Source of the DNA: Pinirhizobacter soli
GTDB lineage: Bacteria > Pseudomonadota > Gammaproteobacteria > Xanthomonadales > Rhodanobacteraceae
Length of the DNA stretch: 40,428 bases
Direction: 5' to 3'
NCBI RefSeq assembly: GCF_015905305.1
Contig: NZ_JADZLQ010000003.1
Coordinates: 742,201 to 782,628, forward strand
A program made the position numbers and the translations under genes. Position 1 is the stretch's first letter. The number at the start of each line of letters is the position of its first letter. Under the pieces are notes generated by a model. It was not told the origin of the DNA and made no database searches. It saw only the letters and a program-made list of their open reading frames with translations. Of the stretch, positions 11,303-19,912 are shown piece by piece.

Positions 11303-12379
11303 ATGAAAGCGCGCTACAGCCGCCCCTTGTGGATACTGGGCGTGCTGCTCGTGCTCGTGATCGCCGGCCGCATGGCGTTGCCGTACGCGGTGCTGCACTA
11401 CCTCAATGGCCGGATGCAGACGATGGGTGCGTATCGCGGCCATATCGGCGACATCGACATCCATCTGTGGCGGGGTGCATACACCATCAACGGCCTGGTG
11501 ATCGAGAAGGTCGATGGCAACGTGCCGGTCCATTTCCTGAATGCCCCGCACACTGATACCGCCATCAGCTGGAAGGCCCTGCGCCATGGCGTCGTGCGTG
11601 CCAAGGTCGATTTCTACAATGCGGAACTCAACTTCGTCGATGGCCGCGGTGGCGGCGAATCGCAGACCGGCAAAGGCGTGGACTGGCGCGAGCAGATCAA
11701 GCACCTGGCGCCGATCCGCCTTGACGAGATCAACGTTCACGACAGCACGGTAACCTTCCGCAACTTCGTCTCCAGCCCGCGGGTGGACCTGAAAGCCACC
11801 GACGTCAACGGCACGCTGGCCAACCTCAGCAACGCCTCACGGGCCAACGGCACGGTGGTGGCTACCGCGGATATCAAGGCCAACATCCTGGGCGACGCGC
11901 CGCTGACGATGAAGGCGAGCTTCGACCCGCTGCAGAACTTGGGCGACTTCAAATACGAGCTTGTCGTGAAGGACATCGTCCTGACCAAGGCCAACGATCT
12001 GATCCGCGCCTACGCCGGGCTTGATTTCGCTGCGGGCAAGGGCGACTTCGTGATGGAGCTTGAATCCAACGACAGGAAGCTTTCAGGCTACGCCAAGCCA
12101 CTGTTCCACGACGTGCAGATCTTCAGCTGGAAGCAGGACGTCGAGCAAGACCACAAGAACCCCCTACAGATTGCCTGGGAAGCCACGGCCCAGGGACTTT
12201 CGTGGATCTTCAAGAACCACGACAAGGACCAGCTGGCCACCCGGGTCGCCATCAGCGGGCGGCTCGACCAGAAAAACGTCAGCACCTGGGACGCCATTAC
12301 CGGCATCCTGCGCAATGCGTTCGTAAAGGCGTATTCCCCGACACTGGAAAAGCTCAAGCCCGACCCCGAAAAGAAGTAG
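11303..12379 (+). CDS. DUF748 (AsmA-like) envelope protein
   Basis: A 358-residue protein with an N-terminal signal anchor (about 8-30, [20 protein letters not shown]) and a periplasmic region mostly of beta strands that fits the DUF748/AsmA-like group ([19 protein letters not shown], then [13 protein letters not shown] and [16 protein letters not shown]). These proteins are thought to be related to the AsmA/TamB bridge-like lipid-transfer proteins, though most DUF748 members have no proven role. It has its own small gap after the atp terminator and precedes glmU by about 70 bp, so it could share a transcript with it. The family name is a confident match; the function is unknown. Confidence 0.8.
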   Translation: MKARYSRPLWILGVLLVLVIAGRMALPYAVLHYLNGRMQTMGAYRGHIGDIDIHLWRGAYTINGLVIEKVDGNVPVHFLNAPHTDTAISWKALRHGVVRAKVDFYNAELNFVDGRGGGESQTGKGVDWREQIKHLAPIRLDEINVHDSTVTFRNFVSSPRVDLKATDVNGTLANLSNASRANGTVVATADIKANILGDAPLTMKASFDPLQNLGDFKYELVVKDIVLTKANDLIRAYAGLDFAAGKGDFVMELESNDRKLSGYAKPLFHDVQIFSWKQDVEQDHKNPLQIAWEATAQGLSWIFKNHDKDQLATRVAISGRLDQKNVSTWDAITGILRNAFVKAYSPTLEKLKPDPEKK

Positions 12380-12449
12380 ATCGCCGAGCCTATTGGCTTC
12401 CGGGGCTGCCTCGTCCACAGTGGCGCCCATTCCCGTCGCCGAGCTTCCC

Positions 12450-13814
12450 ATGTCCCAGCACCCGGTCCACGTCCTGATCCTCGCCGCCGGCGAAGGCAAG
12501 CGCATGAAGTCGGCACGCGCCAAGGTATTGATGCCACTGGCGGGGCGGCCGTTGCTGGCCCACGTGGTGGACACAGCCCGGGATCTCGGGGCGGCGGGCA
12601 TCCACGTGGTGTACGGCCACAAGGGCGAGCAGGTGCGCGAGGCCTTCGCCGGCCACGATGATATCCACTGGATCGAGCAGCGCGAGCGCCTGGGTACGGG
12701 ACACGCGGTACGCACGGCACTGGCCGAGATGCCCGACGACATCCGCGTGCTGGTGCTGTACGGCGACGTCCCCCTGGTCCATGCCGAAACCCTCAAGGGC
12801 ATGATCGATGCCGAGGTCGGCCTTGCCATGCTGGCGACCCGCGTGGCCGACCCGAGTGGCTACGGCCGCGTGCTCCGCGACGGCAATGGCAAGGTCAAGG
12901 CCGTGGTCGAGGAACGCGACGCCGACGACACCCAGCGCAAGATCGACCTGATCAACACCGGCATGCTGATCGCCGACGGTCCCAGCCTGCGCGCCTGGTG
13001 CGCGCGCCTGACCAACGACAACAAGCAGGGCGAGTACTACCTCACCGACGTCTTTGCCATGGCCAACAAGGAAGGACAGGCCGCCTTGTGCATCGAGTGC
13101 GCGGAATACGAAGCGGCCGGCGCCAACGATCCCTGGCAATTGGCCGAACTTGAGGCCTTCCACCGCCAGTCGGCGGCCAAGGCATTGATGATCTCGGGCG
13201 TGCGCGTGGTTGACCCGGCACGGCTGGATATCCGCGGCAAGGTCAAGGCCGGCCGCGACGTGGAGATCGACGCCAACGTGGTGCTCGAGGGCAGCGTGGA
13301 GCTGGGCGACGAAGTACGGGTGGGACCGTTCTGCCGGTTGCGCAACGTATCCCTGGCGGCAGGCACCGTGGTCCACGCGCATTGTGACCTCGACGGCGTG
13401 GTCACCCATGGGCCGTGCGTGATCGGCCCCTTCGCGCGCCTTCGCCCGGGCACCGAGCTTGCGGCCAACGTGCACGTGGGCAACTTTGTCGAGGTGAAGA
13501 AATCCACCATCGGCGAAGGCTCGAAGGCCAACCATCTTTCCTACATCGGCGACACCGTGATCGGTCGCCGCACCAACATCGGTGCTGGCACCATCACCTG
13601 CAACTACGACGGGGTGAACAAGTTCACCACGACCATCGGCGACGATGTGTTCGTCGGCTCCAACAGTGCACTGGTGGCGCCGGTGACCTTGCATGACGGG
13701 TCCACCATCGGCGCGGGCTCGGTGATCAACCGCGATGCGCCTGCGGGCGAACTGACGGTAGCCCGTGCACGCCAGGCTACGATCAGTGGCTGGAAAAGGC
13801 CGACTAAGAAATAG
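12450..13814 (+). CDS. glmU: Bifunctional UDP-GlcNAc pyrophosphorylase / glucosamine-1-phosphate N-acetyltransferase
   Basis: GlmU makes UDP-GlcNAc for peptidoglycan and LPS. The N-terminal domain has the nucleotidyltransferase loop [11 protein letters not shown] (11-21). The C-terminal domain has the left-handed beta-helix of hexapeptide repeats and the acetyltransferase signature stretches [20 protein letters not shown] and [16 protein letters not shown]. From the ATG at 12450 ([10 protein letters not shown]) it has 454 residues, close to the E. coli length of 456. An in-frame TTG 57 bp upstream would add an unlikely tail. glmS is not next to it. Its last 11 bases overlap the end of the convergent methyltransferase gene. 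Confidence 0.97.
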   Translation: MSQHPVHVLILAAGEGKRMKSARAKVLMPLAGRPLLAHVVDTARDLGAAGIHVVYGHKGEQVREAFAGHDDIHWIEQRERLGTGHAVRTALAEMPDDIRVLVLYGDVPLVHAETLKGMIDAEVGLAMLATRVADPSGYGRVLRDGNGKVKAVVEERDADDTQRKIDLINTGMLIADGPSLRAWCARLTNDNKQGEYYLTDVFAMANKEGQAALCIECAEYEAAGANDPWQLAELEAFHRQSAAKALMISGVRVVDPARLDIRGKVKAGRDVEIDANVVLEGSVELGDEVRVGPFCRLRNVSLAAGTVVHAHCDLDGVVTHGPCVIGPFARLRPGTELAANVHVGNFVEVKKSTIGEGSKANHLSYIGDTVIGRRTNIGAGTITCNYDGVNKFTTTIGDDVFVGSNSALVAPVTLHDGSTIGAGSVINRDAPAGELTVARARQATISGWKRPTKK

Positions 13815-14871
13815 CCCGGCGTGGGCTCCGGGCAATGATTCGAATCGCATTGCCTTGTCCGCTCATGCGGAGCAGCGGCCCCACGATGGCCTTGTCCACA
13901 ACATGACCCACAAGCAGTAACGGCAGTGCGACCAGCCATCCCGCCCTACGAAGCAGTTGCCCGGATCGTGTTGGTTCTGCGACATGCCACGGGGCCTGCG
14001 CCACGGGCAGATGCTGGTTGGCAAAAAGCGCCACGGCGGCCGTGACATCGATCGGGTCGTGGGCTGCGCCTTCGTCTGCAAGAAGGACGTCCCAGCCCAG
14101 CTCCCCAAGCAGGCGAACGATGTTGTGGCGGGGCGCCAGGTGAAGGTGCTGCGGTTGCAGCCACGGAAGCCAGTACCGGCCGAGCAGACGCGCCATCGGG
14201 CATGCAGGATTCGGCACCTCGATGACCATCAGGCCGCCGGGCTTGAGCAGTTCCATTGCACACTCAAGATAGGTGCGAGGGTCGGTCACGTGTTCAAGCA
14301 CATGAAACATGCTGATCACGTCGTAGCCTGTGGCCCGTAGAGGTGAATTGAGCAGTGCGGGGAGCTCCATCTGGAACGCGCGATCGACGTGTCCTTGCAC
14401 GACAGCCTCCGCGAGGCTCGCCGACGCATCCAGTCCGTGGAACAGCGTGCCCGGAAAGACGTTCCGGGCGGTCTTGCAGAAGTGTCCATGAGCGGCCCCG
14501 ACATCGAGCCACGCCACGGGTGTTGTCGTGAAGGGAAGCAACGCCGATGCCCGTCTGCGGTACGTGGCTCGCTTGCGCCGCATACCCTTCTGCATCTTGC
14601 TGAAGTTCATGCCGTCGTAGAAGTCCCGATAGTAGTATTGAAGGCCTTCGGCGCTGAGTCGGGGGTTCTGGAAGACATGGCCGCATTGGCGGCAGCGATC
14701 GAGGCGGAATACACCGGGCTTGAGCTGCAACAGGTCGGTCGTTAGCAGGTGTGGCGCCAGGTCGGGACTTCCACACCAGGGGCACGATAGCCTGGCGTCT
14801 TCGAATGCCCACGCACGGTGCAGGTTTGCGCGGGCGGCATACCATGCCCGGTTGGAATCCGGCTGCGTCAT
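13804..14871 (-). CDS. Class I SAM-dependent methyltransferase with N-terminal zinc-ribbon
   Basis: Last gene of the five-gene acyltransferase/ACP operon. The 355-residue protein begins with a four-cysteine zinc-ribbon-like module (C30-x2-C33 and C60-x2-C63). A Methyltransf_23-type SAM domain follows, with the glycine-rich motif [11 protein letters not shown] (122-131), an acidic LDAS at 147-150 and the HVLEHVTDP motif (190-198). The C-terminal part (about 300-345) is hydrophobic and may be membrane-associated. This architecture is common in genes that modify sugars and glycolipids. Its ATG overlaps the stop of the glycosyltransferase gene (ATGA), so it is translationally coupled. Parts of the gene are visibly poorer in GC than the neighbouring core genes. 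The substrate is unknown. Confidence 0.85.
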   Translation of the reverse strand: MTQPDSNRAWYAARANLHRAWAFEDARLSCPWCGSPDLAPHLLTTDLLQLKPGVFRLDRCRQCGHVFQNPRLSAEGLQYYYRDFYDGMNFSKMQKGMRRKRATYRRRASALLPFTTTPVAWLDVGAAHGHFCKTARNVFPGTLFHGLDASASLAEAVVQGHVDRAFQMELPALLNSPLRATGYDVISMFHVLEHVTDPRTYLECAMELLKPGGLMVIEVPNPACPMARLLGRYWLPWLQPQHLHLAPRHNIVRLLGELGWDVLLADEGAAHDPIDVTAAVALFANQHLPVAQAPWHVAEPTRSGQLLRRAGWLVALPLLLVGHVVDKAIVGPLLRMSGQGNAIRIIARSPRRAIS

Positions 14872-16061
14872 GAAACCAAAGCCGTCTGCGACGCTTGCGA
14901 AGGGGGTCGTTCCAGCGGACGTTGGGGGTTCTCAAGCCATGCCTGGAGCAATGCCCAGACTCGGGCTTCTCCGTCGGCGAGCTCGGTTCCCATGACCTGG
15001 GCAGCCTGACGGAAATGGGATTCGCCGGTGATGCGTTCGACGGCGTCAGCAATATGCGCGGCGGTGGCGTGAGCGAAGCGGATGCGTAGCCCCGCGCCGG
15101 CATCCACGACTCGCTGCGCAATATAGGGTTGATCGTCCCGGATGGGTGCGACGACGACCGGCACGCCGAAAAGCATCGCCTCGGCGATGGTGTTGTGGCC
15201 GCCATGACACATTACCGCGTCCACCCCGGGGAGCAGGTCGATCTGCCGTACGCGCTTTGTGATCCTGACTTGGTCCAGATGGCTCTCGCCCAGGGAGCCA
15301 TCCGGGTCGATGATCGTCCAGTGCAGACGACTTCCCATGCCTCGCGCGGCTAGAAGCACGGCCTGCAGCACTTTCGCCGTGGCGTGGTGGCTGACCGTTC
15401 CAAGCGTCACCAATACATGGGCGCCTTGTGGGCGTGGAGCGATGCTGGCGGTGGACGAGCGCCGGTGCCTGACCAGGCAACCGACGTCACGTACCAGGAG
15501 GTTCTGCGGAACCGGCCCCATGAGCGCCGGGCAACTGGGCATGACGCATCCGAAGCGGGAGAACAGCGCGTCCTGTGGCGTCGACAAGATATCCAGTCGC
15601 CTTGCAACGTCGGCGACGCAGTCCTGCGTCCACTGCTGGATCGACGGATGGTCGCGGCGCGTTGCCAGTTCACCAGGGCTGCTTGCCAGTGTTACCCAAG
15701 GGATCCGGGCCTCGTGGGCTCGGAGCGCCGCGCCGACCGCTTGCTGGTCGATCAACATCACGTCGGGCGAAAAGCGTGCGATAGCCTCGCGCGTCGAGTC
15801 ATCCATACCCAGGGCCAGCGGCGCCAGGCATTCGGACCACAGTTGACGGAGAGCCGCGATACCGCGAACGTCGGCTTCGCGGGCAGGCAACGCCGGCATG
15901 GCCCCGGCAGGGAACACCTGCTGCTTGCCGAGGAGGTGCCGCACGGCATCGTGGGCTACCCAGGCGACCTCATGCCCATTGGACTCAAGGACCGTGGCCA
16001 TGCCAATGGCCGGATTCATGTGTCCTTCCCACGGAGGGCAGGCGATCAATATGCGGCTCAT
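14868..16061 (-). CDS. GT1-family (MGT/CrtX/RhlB-like) glycosyltransferase
   Basis: A GT-B fold glycosyltransferase of 397 residues that uses NDP-sugars. The N-terminal acceptor domain starts MSRILIACPPWEGHMNPAIG, with the H14 expected for the catalytic histidine of this family. The C-terminal donor domain has the PSPG-like block MCHGGHNTIAEAMLFGVPVV (284-303) followed by APIRDDQPYIAQRV. Relatives act on macrolides, carotenoids (CrtX) and hydroxy fatty acids (RhlB). I chose the start at 16061 because it gives the canonical N-terminus and overlaps the hydrolase stop as ATGA; the frame stays open 318 bp upstream but reads as the wrong frame of the hydrolase gene. The acceptor is unknown. Confidence 0.9.
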   Translation of the reverse strand: MSRILIACPPWEGHMNPAIGMATVLESNGHEVAWVAHDAVRHLLGKQQVFPAGAMPALPAREADVRGIAALRQLWSECLAPLALGMDDSTREAIARFSPDVMLIDQQAVGAALRAHEARIPWVTLASSPGELATRRDHPSIQQWTQDCVADVARRLDILSTPQDALFSRFGCVMPSCPALMGPVPQNLLVRDVGCLVRHRRSSTASIAPRPQGAHVLVTLGTVSHHATAKVLQAVLLAARGMGSRLHWTIIDPDGSLGESHLDQVRITKRVRQIDLLPGVDAVMCHGGHNTIAEAMLFGVPVVVAPIRDDQPYIAQRVVDAGAGLRIRFAHATAAHIADAVERITGESHFRQAAQVMGTELADGEARVWALLQAWLENPQRPLERPPSQASQTALVS

Positions 16062-16879
16062 GATGCATGCTCGTCGAGTCGAAGCTCGTGTCGTCGATAG
16101 AATGATGTCAGCGCCCGACGCACGGACGCCGCTGCATCGAAAAGGAGGAGATGACCGACATCCGGTATCACTTCCAACTCGAAGTTTGAAAAATGCCCCA
16201 GGTCGTGCTGTGCGCGTTCCATGGCGCCCGCCTGGCTCGCGCCCCCATATATGCCAAGGATGGGCATGGTCAACTGGGTCAGCATGCCGGCGTCGACGAC
16301 GCGGCTTGCACCGGTATCCCTGAAGAGCGTGGTCTGGTCGACCATGGCAATGGCGGCCTTGGCGCGGCGGCCGTACCATGTGGTGTTGCCGATCTGAAGA
16401 AGGCGGTTGCGCTCAGCGTCGAACTCGTCCAGGGCCGGTACGAGTGAGTCGAGCATGTACTGCCGCCACTCGCGCGTGGGTGGGGATCCTTCCATGAGCA
16501 CGATCGACGCCGCCCGGTTGGGATAGTGCACGGCGAAGTCGACCACCACGCTTGCGCCATAAGAGTTGCCGATCAGATGCACCGGTGCGCTGGCTCCCAC
16601 GGAATCAAGTATGCCAGCGAGGTCAGCTGAAGCCTGCTGAAGGCTAAGTGTCCCGGGCGCGTCCGGCGTCCGTCCATGTGCGCGCCTGTCGTACATGATG
16701 TTGGTAAATCCGATCTGCGCCAGGGGGCGATGCAGGGAGAAGTAGAAGCTGGCGAAGCTGTCGGCCACCGCGCCGTGGCTCATGACCACGACGGGAGTCG
16801 ATGGGTCGACGCGCGTGCGCTCGCCACAAACATCGGCGACGATGACGTGGTGCCTGGTGCCCTCCGTCGTGATGAACAT
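16058..16879 (-). CDS. Alpha/beta hydrolase (possible thioesterase or esterase)
   Basis: A 273-residue single-domain alpha/beta hydrolase. It has the oxyanion segment VVMSHG (about 31-36), the nucleophile elbow GNSYGA with S106, and the catalytic histidine H243 in DVGHLLLFD. The usual acid after strand 7 is not obvious, because the segment reads ILGIYGGAS without an Asp; E130 in LMEGSPP, after strand 6, could replace it. In this operon a thioesterase releasing acyl chains from the ACP, or an esterase acting on the final glycolipid, would make sense (inference). It starts two bases after the ACP stop. Confidence 0.85.
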   Translation of the reverse strand: MFITTEGTRHHVIVADVCGERTRVDPSTPVVVMSHGAVADSFASFYFSLHRPLAQIGFTNIMYDRRAHGRTPDAPGTLSLQQASADLAGILDSVGASAPVHLIGNSYGASVVVDFAVHYPNRAASIVLMEGSPPTREWRQYMLDSLVPALDEFDAERNRLLQIGNTTWYGRRAKAAIAMVDQTTLFRDTGASRVVDAGMLTQLTMPILGIYGGASQAGAMERAQHDLGHFSNFELEVIPDVGHLLLFDAAASVRRALTSFYRRHELRLDEHAS

Positions 16880-16881
16880 GG

Positions 16882-17190
16882 TCAGCTCGCCCCGGGGCTG
16901 TGCACTGATGTCACGTACCGTGCGATATCGCCCAGCGAAAGGTGATAAATGGCATCGAGATCCAGCCGTGAGCAGTATTCGGCGAGGTTTACCGTTGGTC
17001 CGTAGTGGGATTGCAGATCAGATGACAGCTGCGTAACGTCAATGCTGTCCAGGCCAAGCGACCCTTGCAGTTCGACGTATGGATCATGGGGGATGCTGAT
17101 GTCGTAATCCGCCGTGAGATCGCTTAGTAGCGAAACCACGGTCGCAAGAGCGGCATCCTCTGCTGGTGAAAGTTCAATCTTGGAATTCAT
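16882..17190 (-). CDS. Acyl carrier protein
   Basis: A 102-residue PKS/FAS-type carrier protein. The phosphopantetheine serine is S49 in GSLGLDSIDVTQL, with the helix II hydrophobics after it. The tail (LDLDAIYHLSLGDIARYV) matches the xLxLxDI ending of stand-alone polyketide ACPs and not the short AcpP type. The start at 17190 (MNSKIELSPAED) is preceded by an acyltransferase end that overlaps it by 17 bases, so the acyltransferase and ACP are coupled. No phosphopantetheinyl transferase lies nearby, so activation must come from elsewhere in the genome. Confidence 0.9.
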   Translation of the reverse strand: MNSKIELSPAEDAALATVVSLLSDLTADYDISIPHDPYVELQGSLGLDSIDVTQLSSDLQSHYGPTVNLAEYCSRLDLDAIYHLSLGDIARYVTSVHSPGAS

Positions 17191-18391
17191 GGCATGTCCG
17201 GCTTGTTCTAGGGTCAGGGTTGCTGGGTGAAAGCTTGTCGAGCGCGTCGGGTTCGACGTCGCGATGGGAAGTCCACAGGGCGAGCACGGCCCGTTGCAGG
17301 CTGGATGCGCCGTCCCGCGAATGGTGCGCGAGCGCCGTGGACACGTGCGGAGCGCAGGCGAGGATCTCGCCAATGAGTTGCGCCAGTGAGCCGCATCCAA
17401 GGTCGATGAACGTGCGGTAGCCGGCGGCGTGCATGTTGCGAATGGTCTTGTCGAAATCGACCGGTTCTGTGAACGATCGCCGTATCAGACGCGTGCAGCC
17501 ATCGGGATCCTCGGGAAAGGGTCGGGCGTTGACGCATGACCAGACTTCCTGGAGCGGTGCACGTCCACGAAGGCCGAGGAACGCCAGCGCTTCGTCCACA
17601 TAGGGCTCGTACGCTGGACAGTGGAAGCCCGAGCGGACATCGAGCGGCGTGGCTGCGATGCCTTGCGTGGCGAGGGCGCACCGGAGCGCCTCCACGTCAG
17701 GGGGTGGGCCGCAGGCGATCGATTGCAGTGGCGAATTCCTGTGCGAAATGAATACCCGGGCCTGGAGACCCTCATGTACCAGGACAGCGTGCAGCGCTTG
17801 TGCATCCCGGGGAACTGCGAGATAGACGCAGTCAGGGCATCTGAGCCCGACGTGGTTGCGATCGAGGATGCGGCTGGCATCGTGTACGCCGCCTGCGGCG
17901 ATGAGAGCCGCCCACTCCCCGCAGCTTAAGCCCATGCGCGCATCAGGATTTACGCCGAGCCGTTGCAAGGCATGGTCCAGTAGCGTGCTGGCTTCGGTGA
18001 CGCGACGGCCTTCCGACAAGGGGTCACTTGTGTCCTGGATATCCCCGGGGGGCGCGAAACCCAACTGCGCAGCAAGTTCACCCAGTCGCGGGCGACGGAT
18101 TTCGGCACCAGGGAAAAGGAATGCACATTTGCCCTGCTCAGGCGGCGACGGCGTGAACCAGACGCCCCGCGGACCATCGTGTGGCACGCCCCTGGCGGCG
18201 ATGCGCGCGGCAACCTCCATGCGCTCTGGCGTGGGATTTGCCACTGCGACCCTGATTTTCCCGCCGGCACGCGCTTGGTGCTGCGGGCCGCGGGCGATGG
18301 AATCTAGGACGCCGCGGATGTCTTCGGCAGAGTGGACGGAATAAGCCAGGGGATGGCTTGTGTCAGGCCCACCTTGGTGAAGCTGGATCAT
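17174..18391 (-). CDS. Stand-alone polyketide-type acyltransferase (FabD/PfaB-like)
   Basis: A 405-residue protein with an acyltransferase (malonyl transferase fold) domain from about residue 90 to 370. Landmarks are FLFPGAE (91-97, in place of FPGQG), the nucleophile motif GLSCGEW with S156, R184 in VGLRCPD as a candidate carboxylate-binding Arg, NSPLQSIACG (219-228), H257 in GFHCPAYEP for the catalytic His, and FIDLGCGSLAQLIGEIL near the end. The motif is usually GHSxGE, and here His is replaced by Leu. The first 85 residues are a separate region I cannot assign. It is the first gene of the operon and has no ketosynthase partner in it. It could load malonyl or another acyl group onto the neighbouring ACP. 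Confidence 0.82.
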   Translation of the reverse strand: MIQLHQGGPDTSHPLAYSVHSAEDIRGVLDSIARGPQHQARAGGKIRVAVANPTPERMEVAARIAARGVPHDGPRGVWFTPSPPEQGKCAFLFPGAEIRRPRLGELAAQLGFAPPGDIQDTSDPLSEGRRVTEASTLLDHALQRLGVNPDARMGLSCGEWAALIAAGGVHDASRILDRNHVGLRCPDCVYLAVPRDAQALHAVLVHEGLQARVFISHRNSPLQSIACGPPPDVEALRCALATQGIAATPLDVRSGFHCPAYEPYVDEALAFLGLRGRAPLQEVWSCVNARPFPEDPDGCTRLIRRSFTEPVDFDKTIRNMHAAGYRTFIDLGCGSLAQLIGEILACAPHVSTALAHHSRDGASSLQRAVLALWTSHRDVEPDALDKLSPSNPDPRTSRTCHEFQD

Positions 18392-18513
18392 GTCCCTGGC
18401 TCGAGTTTACGTCTTCAATCGACGCCGGGAAAAATTAGCTACTTGCACGGCTGCCATACATCGGCAGCAGGTTGTGCTGCTGGTGGGCCCAGCGCTTGGC
18501 GTGCGTAGGGGAT

Positions 18514-19563
18514 TTACACCTGCGGGGAGTACTGTTCCACAACGGTTGGCACCGCTGTCGAACTTTGCCCATAACGCCAGCCGTCGATTTCCAGCAGCAG
18601 GTCGGCGCGGCAGATGTCCCCGTGCAACAGCAGCAGCGGGACTCCCGGCAGGCGTTTGGCCAGCGAGTCGTGGATCAGCGCGGCATGATCGCGGTGGCGC
18701 ACATACACCTTGAGTGGGCTATGGCCGTCGAAGCCCGCAGGCATGCTTCCGCTGGCGAGCAGCGCGTCCAGGTTGCGCAGGGTTTCATCCAGCTGCGCCA
18801 GAACCAGGCCTTCGTGCGCCGTGGCATGGCCGATCACCGAGGCGGTGCCGGAAATTGCCAGGGCATCACCAGTACACAACAAAGTGGCGCGGCTGAAGCT
18901 GGGCGACGTGCGGCCGTACTGCCGCGGGTATTCCCAGGCACTTACCTGCCGCGGGTTCTCCACCCGGCGTCCTGGCGAGGATCCGGCCAGAAGGTATACC
19001 TGCAGCAGGTGTTCACCCGCGTGGTGGCCGATCGCCGTCGCCGCCGGGAATCCGCTGGCAAGCCAGTCGCCCATGCCCTCCGCGCGGCCATGGCAGAAAT
19101 GCTTGTAACGTTCGTCGTCGCCCTCGCCGCGATTGATCCCGCCCAGGTAATTCCAAAGCCGTTGCACATGGCATTCGGGCTGTTGGCGAAGGAACCGGGC
19201 AAGCGTGGCGTAGGCGTGGCGCGCTGCGCCTTCCGGACCACCCTGGATACGTTCATCCGCTTCCAGCGCGCAGAACAGCCAGCCGCCACCCCGCGACCAG
19301 CGCAGGTCGCCCTCGTGGCCTGAAACGACTTCACCCTCGACCGTCCAGATTTCATGGGCGTCGCCGGCCAGGGTCGCCAGGGCGACCTCGAACACGCGCG
19401 CATCTTCTTGCGGGGAAGGGTTGCTGCTGAAACGGAAATCCGCCAGCACGTTACCGGCCAGGGTGGGGGAAGATTGGTAGGAAACCTCGGGTGCACGCGA
19501 TGCAGTCAACTGATTCGCGTGCAGTTTTTCACAACCCTGAACCATGGTCCGATCCGGCTTCAT
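18514..19563 (-). CDS. xanB2: FkbO/Hyg5-type chorismatase (3-/4-hydroxybenzoate synthase), XanB2-like
   Basis: About 349 residues of the chorismatase family, which hydrolyses chorismate. In Xanthomonas XanB2 gives 3-hydroxybenzoate, the starter of xanthomonadin, and 4-hydroxybenzoate for ubiquinone. Recognisable parts are FLRQQPECHVQRLWNYLGGI, the GRAEGM and IGHHAGEHLLQVYLLAG blocks, ISGTASVIGHATAH, and the end LLLHGDICRADLLLEIDGWR; the family has two YjgF-like halves. Start choice is uncertain: ATG at 19563, ATG at 19545 and GTG at 19581 are all possible and none has a clear ribosome binding site. It is divergent from the aryl polyene ACP gene, which places it in the pigment locus. Confidence 0.88.
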   Translation of the reverse strand: MKPDRTMVQGCEKLHANQLTASRAPEVSYQSSPTLAGNVLADFRFSSNPSPQEDARVFEVALATLAGDAHEIWTVEGEVVSGHEGDLRWSRGGGWLFCALEADERIQGGPEGAARHAYATLARFLRQQPECHVQRLWNYLGGINRGEGDDERYKHFCHGRAEGMGDWLASGFPAATAIGHHAGEHLLQVYLLAGSSPGRRVENPRQVSAWEYPRQYGRTSPSFSRATLLCTGDALAISGTASVIGHATAHEGLVLAQLDETLRNLDALLASGSMPAGFDGHSPLKVYVRHRDHAALIHDSLAKRLPGVPLLLLHGDICRADLLLEIDGWRYGQSSTAVPTVVEQYSPQV

Positions 19564-19638
19564 CCAGTCGCTATGGTACACTCCGCGACCGCTGCCGCCG
19601 GGGGGGAGGGCAGGATTTCATGGGTATCGGAAGAAGGC

Positions 19639-19908
19639 ATGGCAGAGCAGACGGCAGCGCAGAGCGAATTGGCCACCCTGGTGGTGACCAGTCTCAACCT
19701 GGAAGACACCCAACCGGGCCAGATCGATCCGGACGCTCCCCTCTTCGGCGGCGACCTGGGGCTCGATTCCATCGACGCGCTGGAAATCGCCCTGGCCGTG
19801 TCCAAGCGCTACGGTTTCCAGCTGCGCTCGGACAATCCGGACAACAAGCGCATCTTCACCAGCCTGCGCACCCTGTCCGAGCATATCGAACAGCACCGCG
19901 CCAGCTGA
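19639..19908 (+). CDS. Acyl carrier protein of the aryl polyene cluster
   Basis: An 89-residue carrier protein with phosphopantetheine serine S44 in GGDLGLDSIDALEIAL. The sequence (DPDAPLFGGDLGLDSID) is typical of ACPs in aryl polyene and xanthomonadin clusters, where the aryl starter and growing polyene are tethered. It opens the plus-strand pigment operon. The ATG has a purine-rich GGAAGAAGG just upstream, though part of it is very close to the start. A stronger AGGGCAGGA sequence upstream leads to an ATG at 19620 in another frame, which I do not take as the start. Confidence 0.92.
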   Translation: MAEQTAAQSELATLVVTSLNLEDTQPGQIDPDAPLFGGDLGLDSIDALEIALAVSKRYGFQLRSDNPDNKRIFTSLRTLSEHIEQHRAS

Positions 19909-19912
19909 ACCG

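Noticed and set aside
12390-13850. A 486-codon open frame antisense to glmU.
   Set aside because: It mirrors the whole glmU gene and its composition is that of an antisense translation; glmU itself is beyond doubt.
18450-18484. Hairpins after the chorismatase gene (GCTGCC/GGCAGC and CAGCAG/CTGCTG) as a terminator.
   Set aside because: The stems are short and compete with each other, and the nearest T-run on the minus strand is 14 bases beyond the first stem. Not enough to call.
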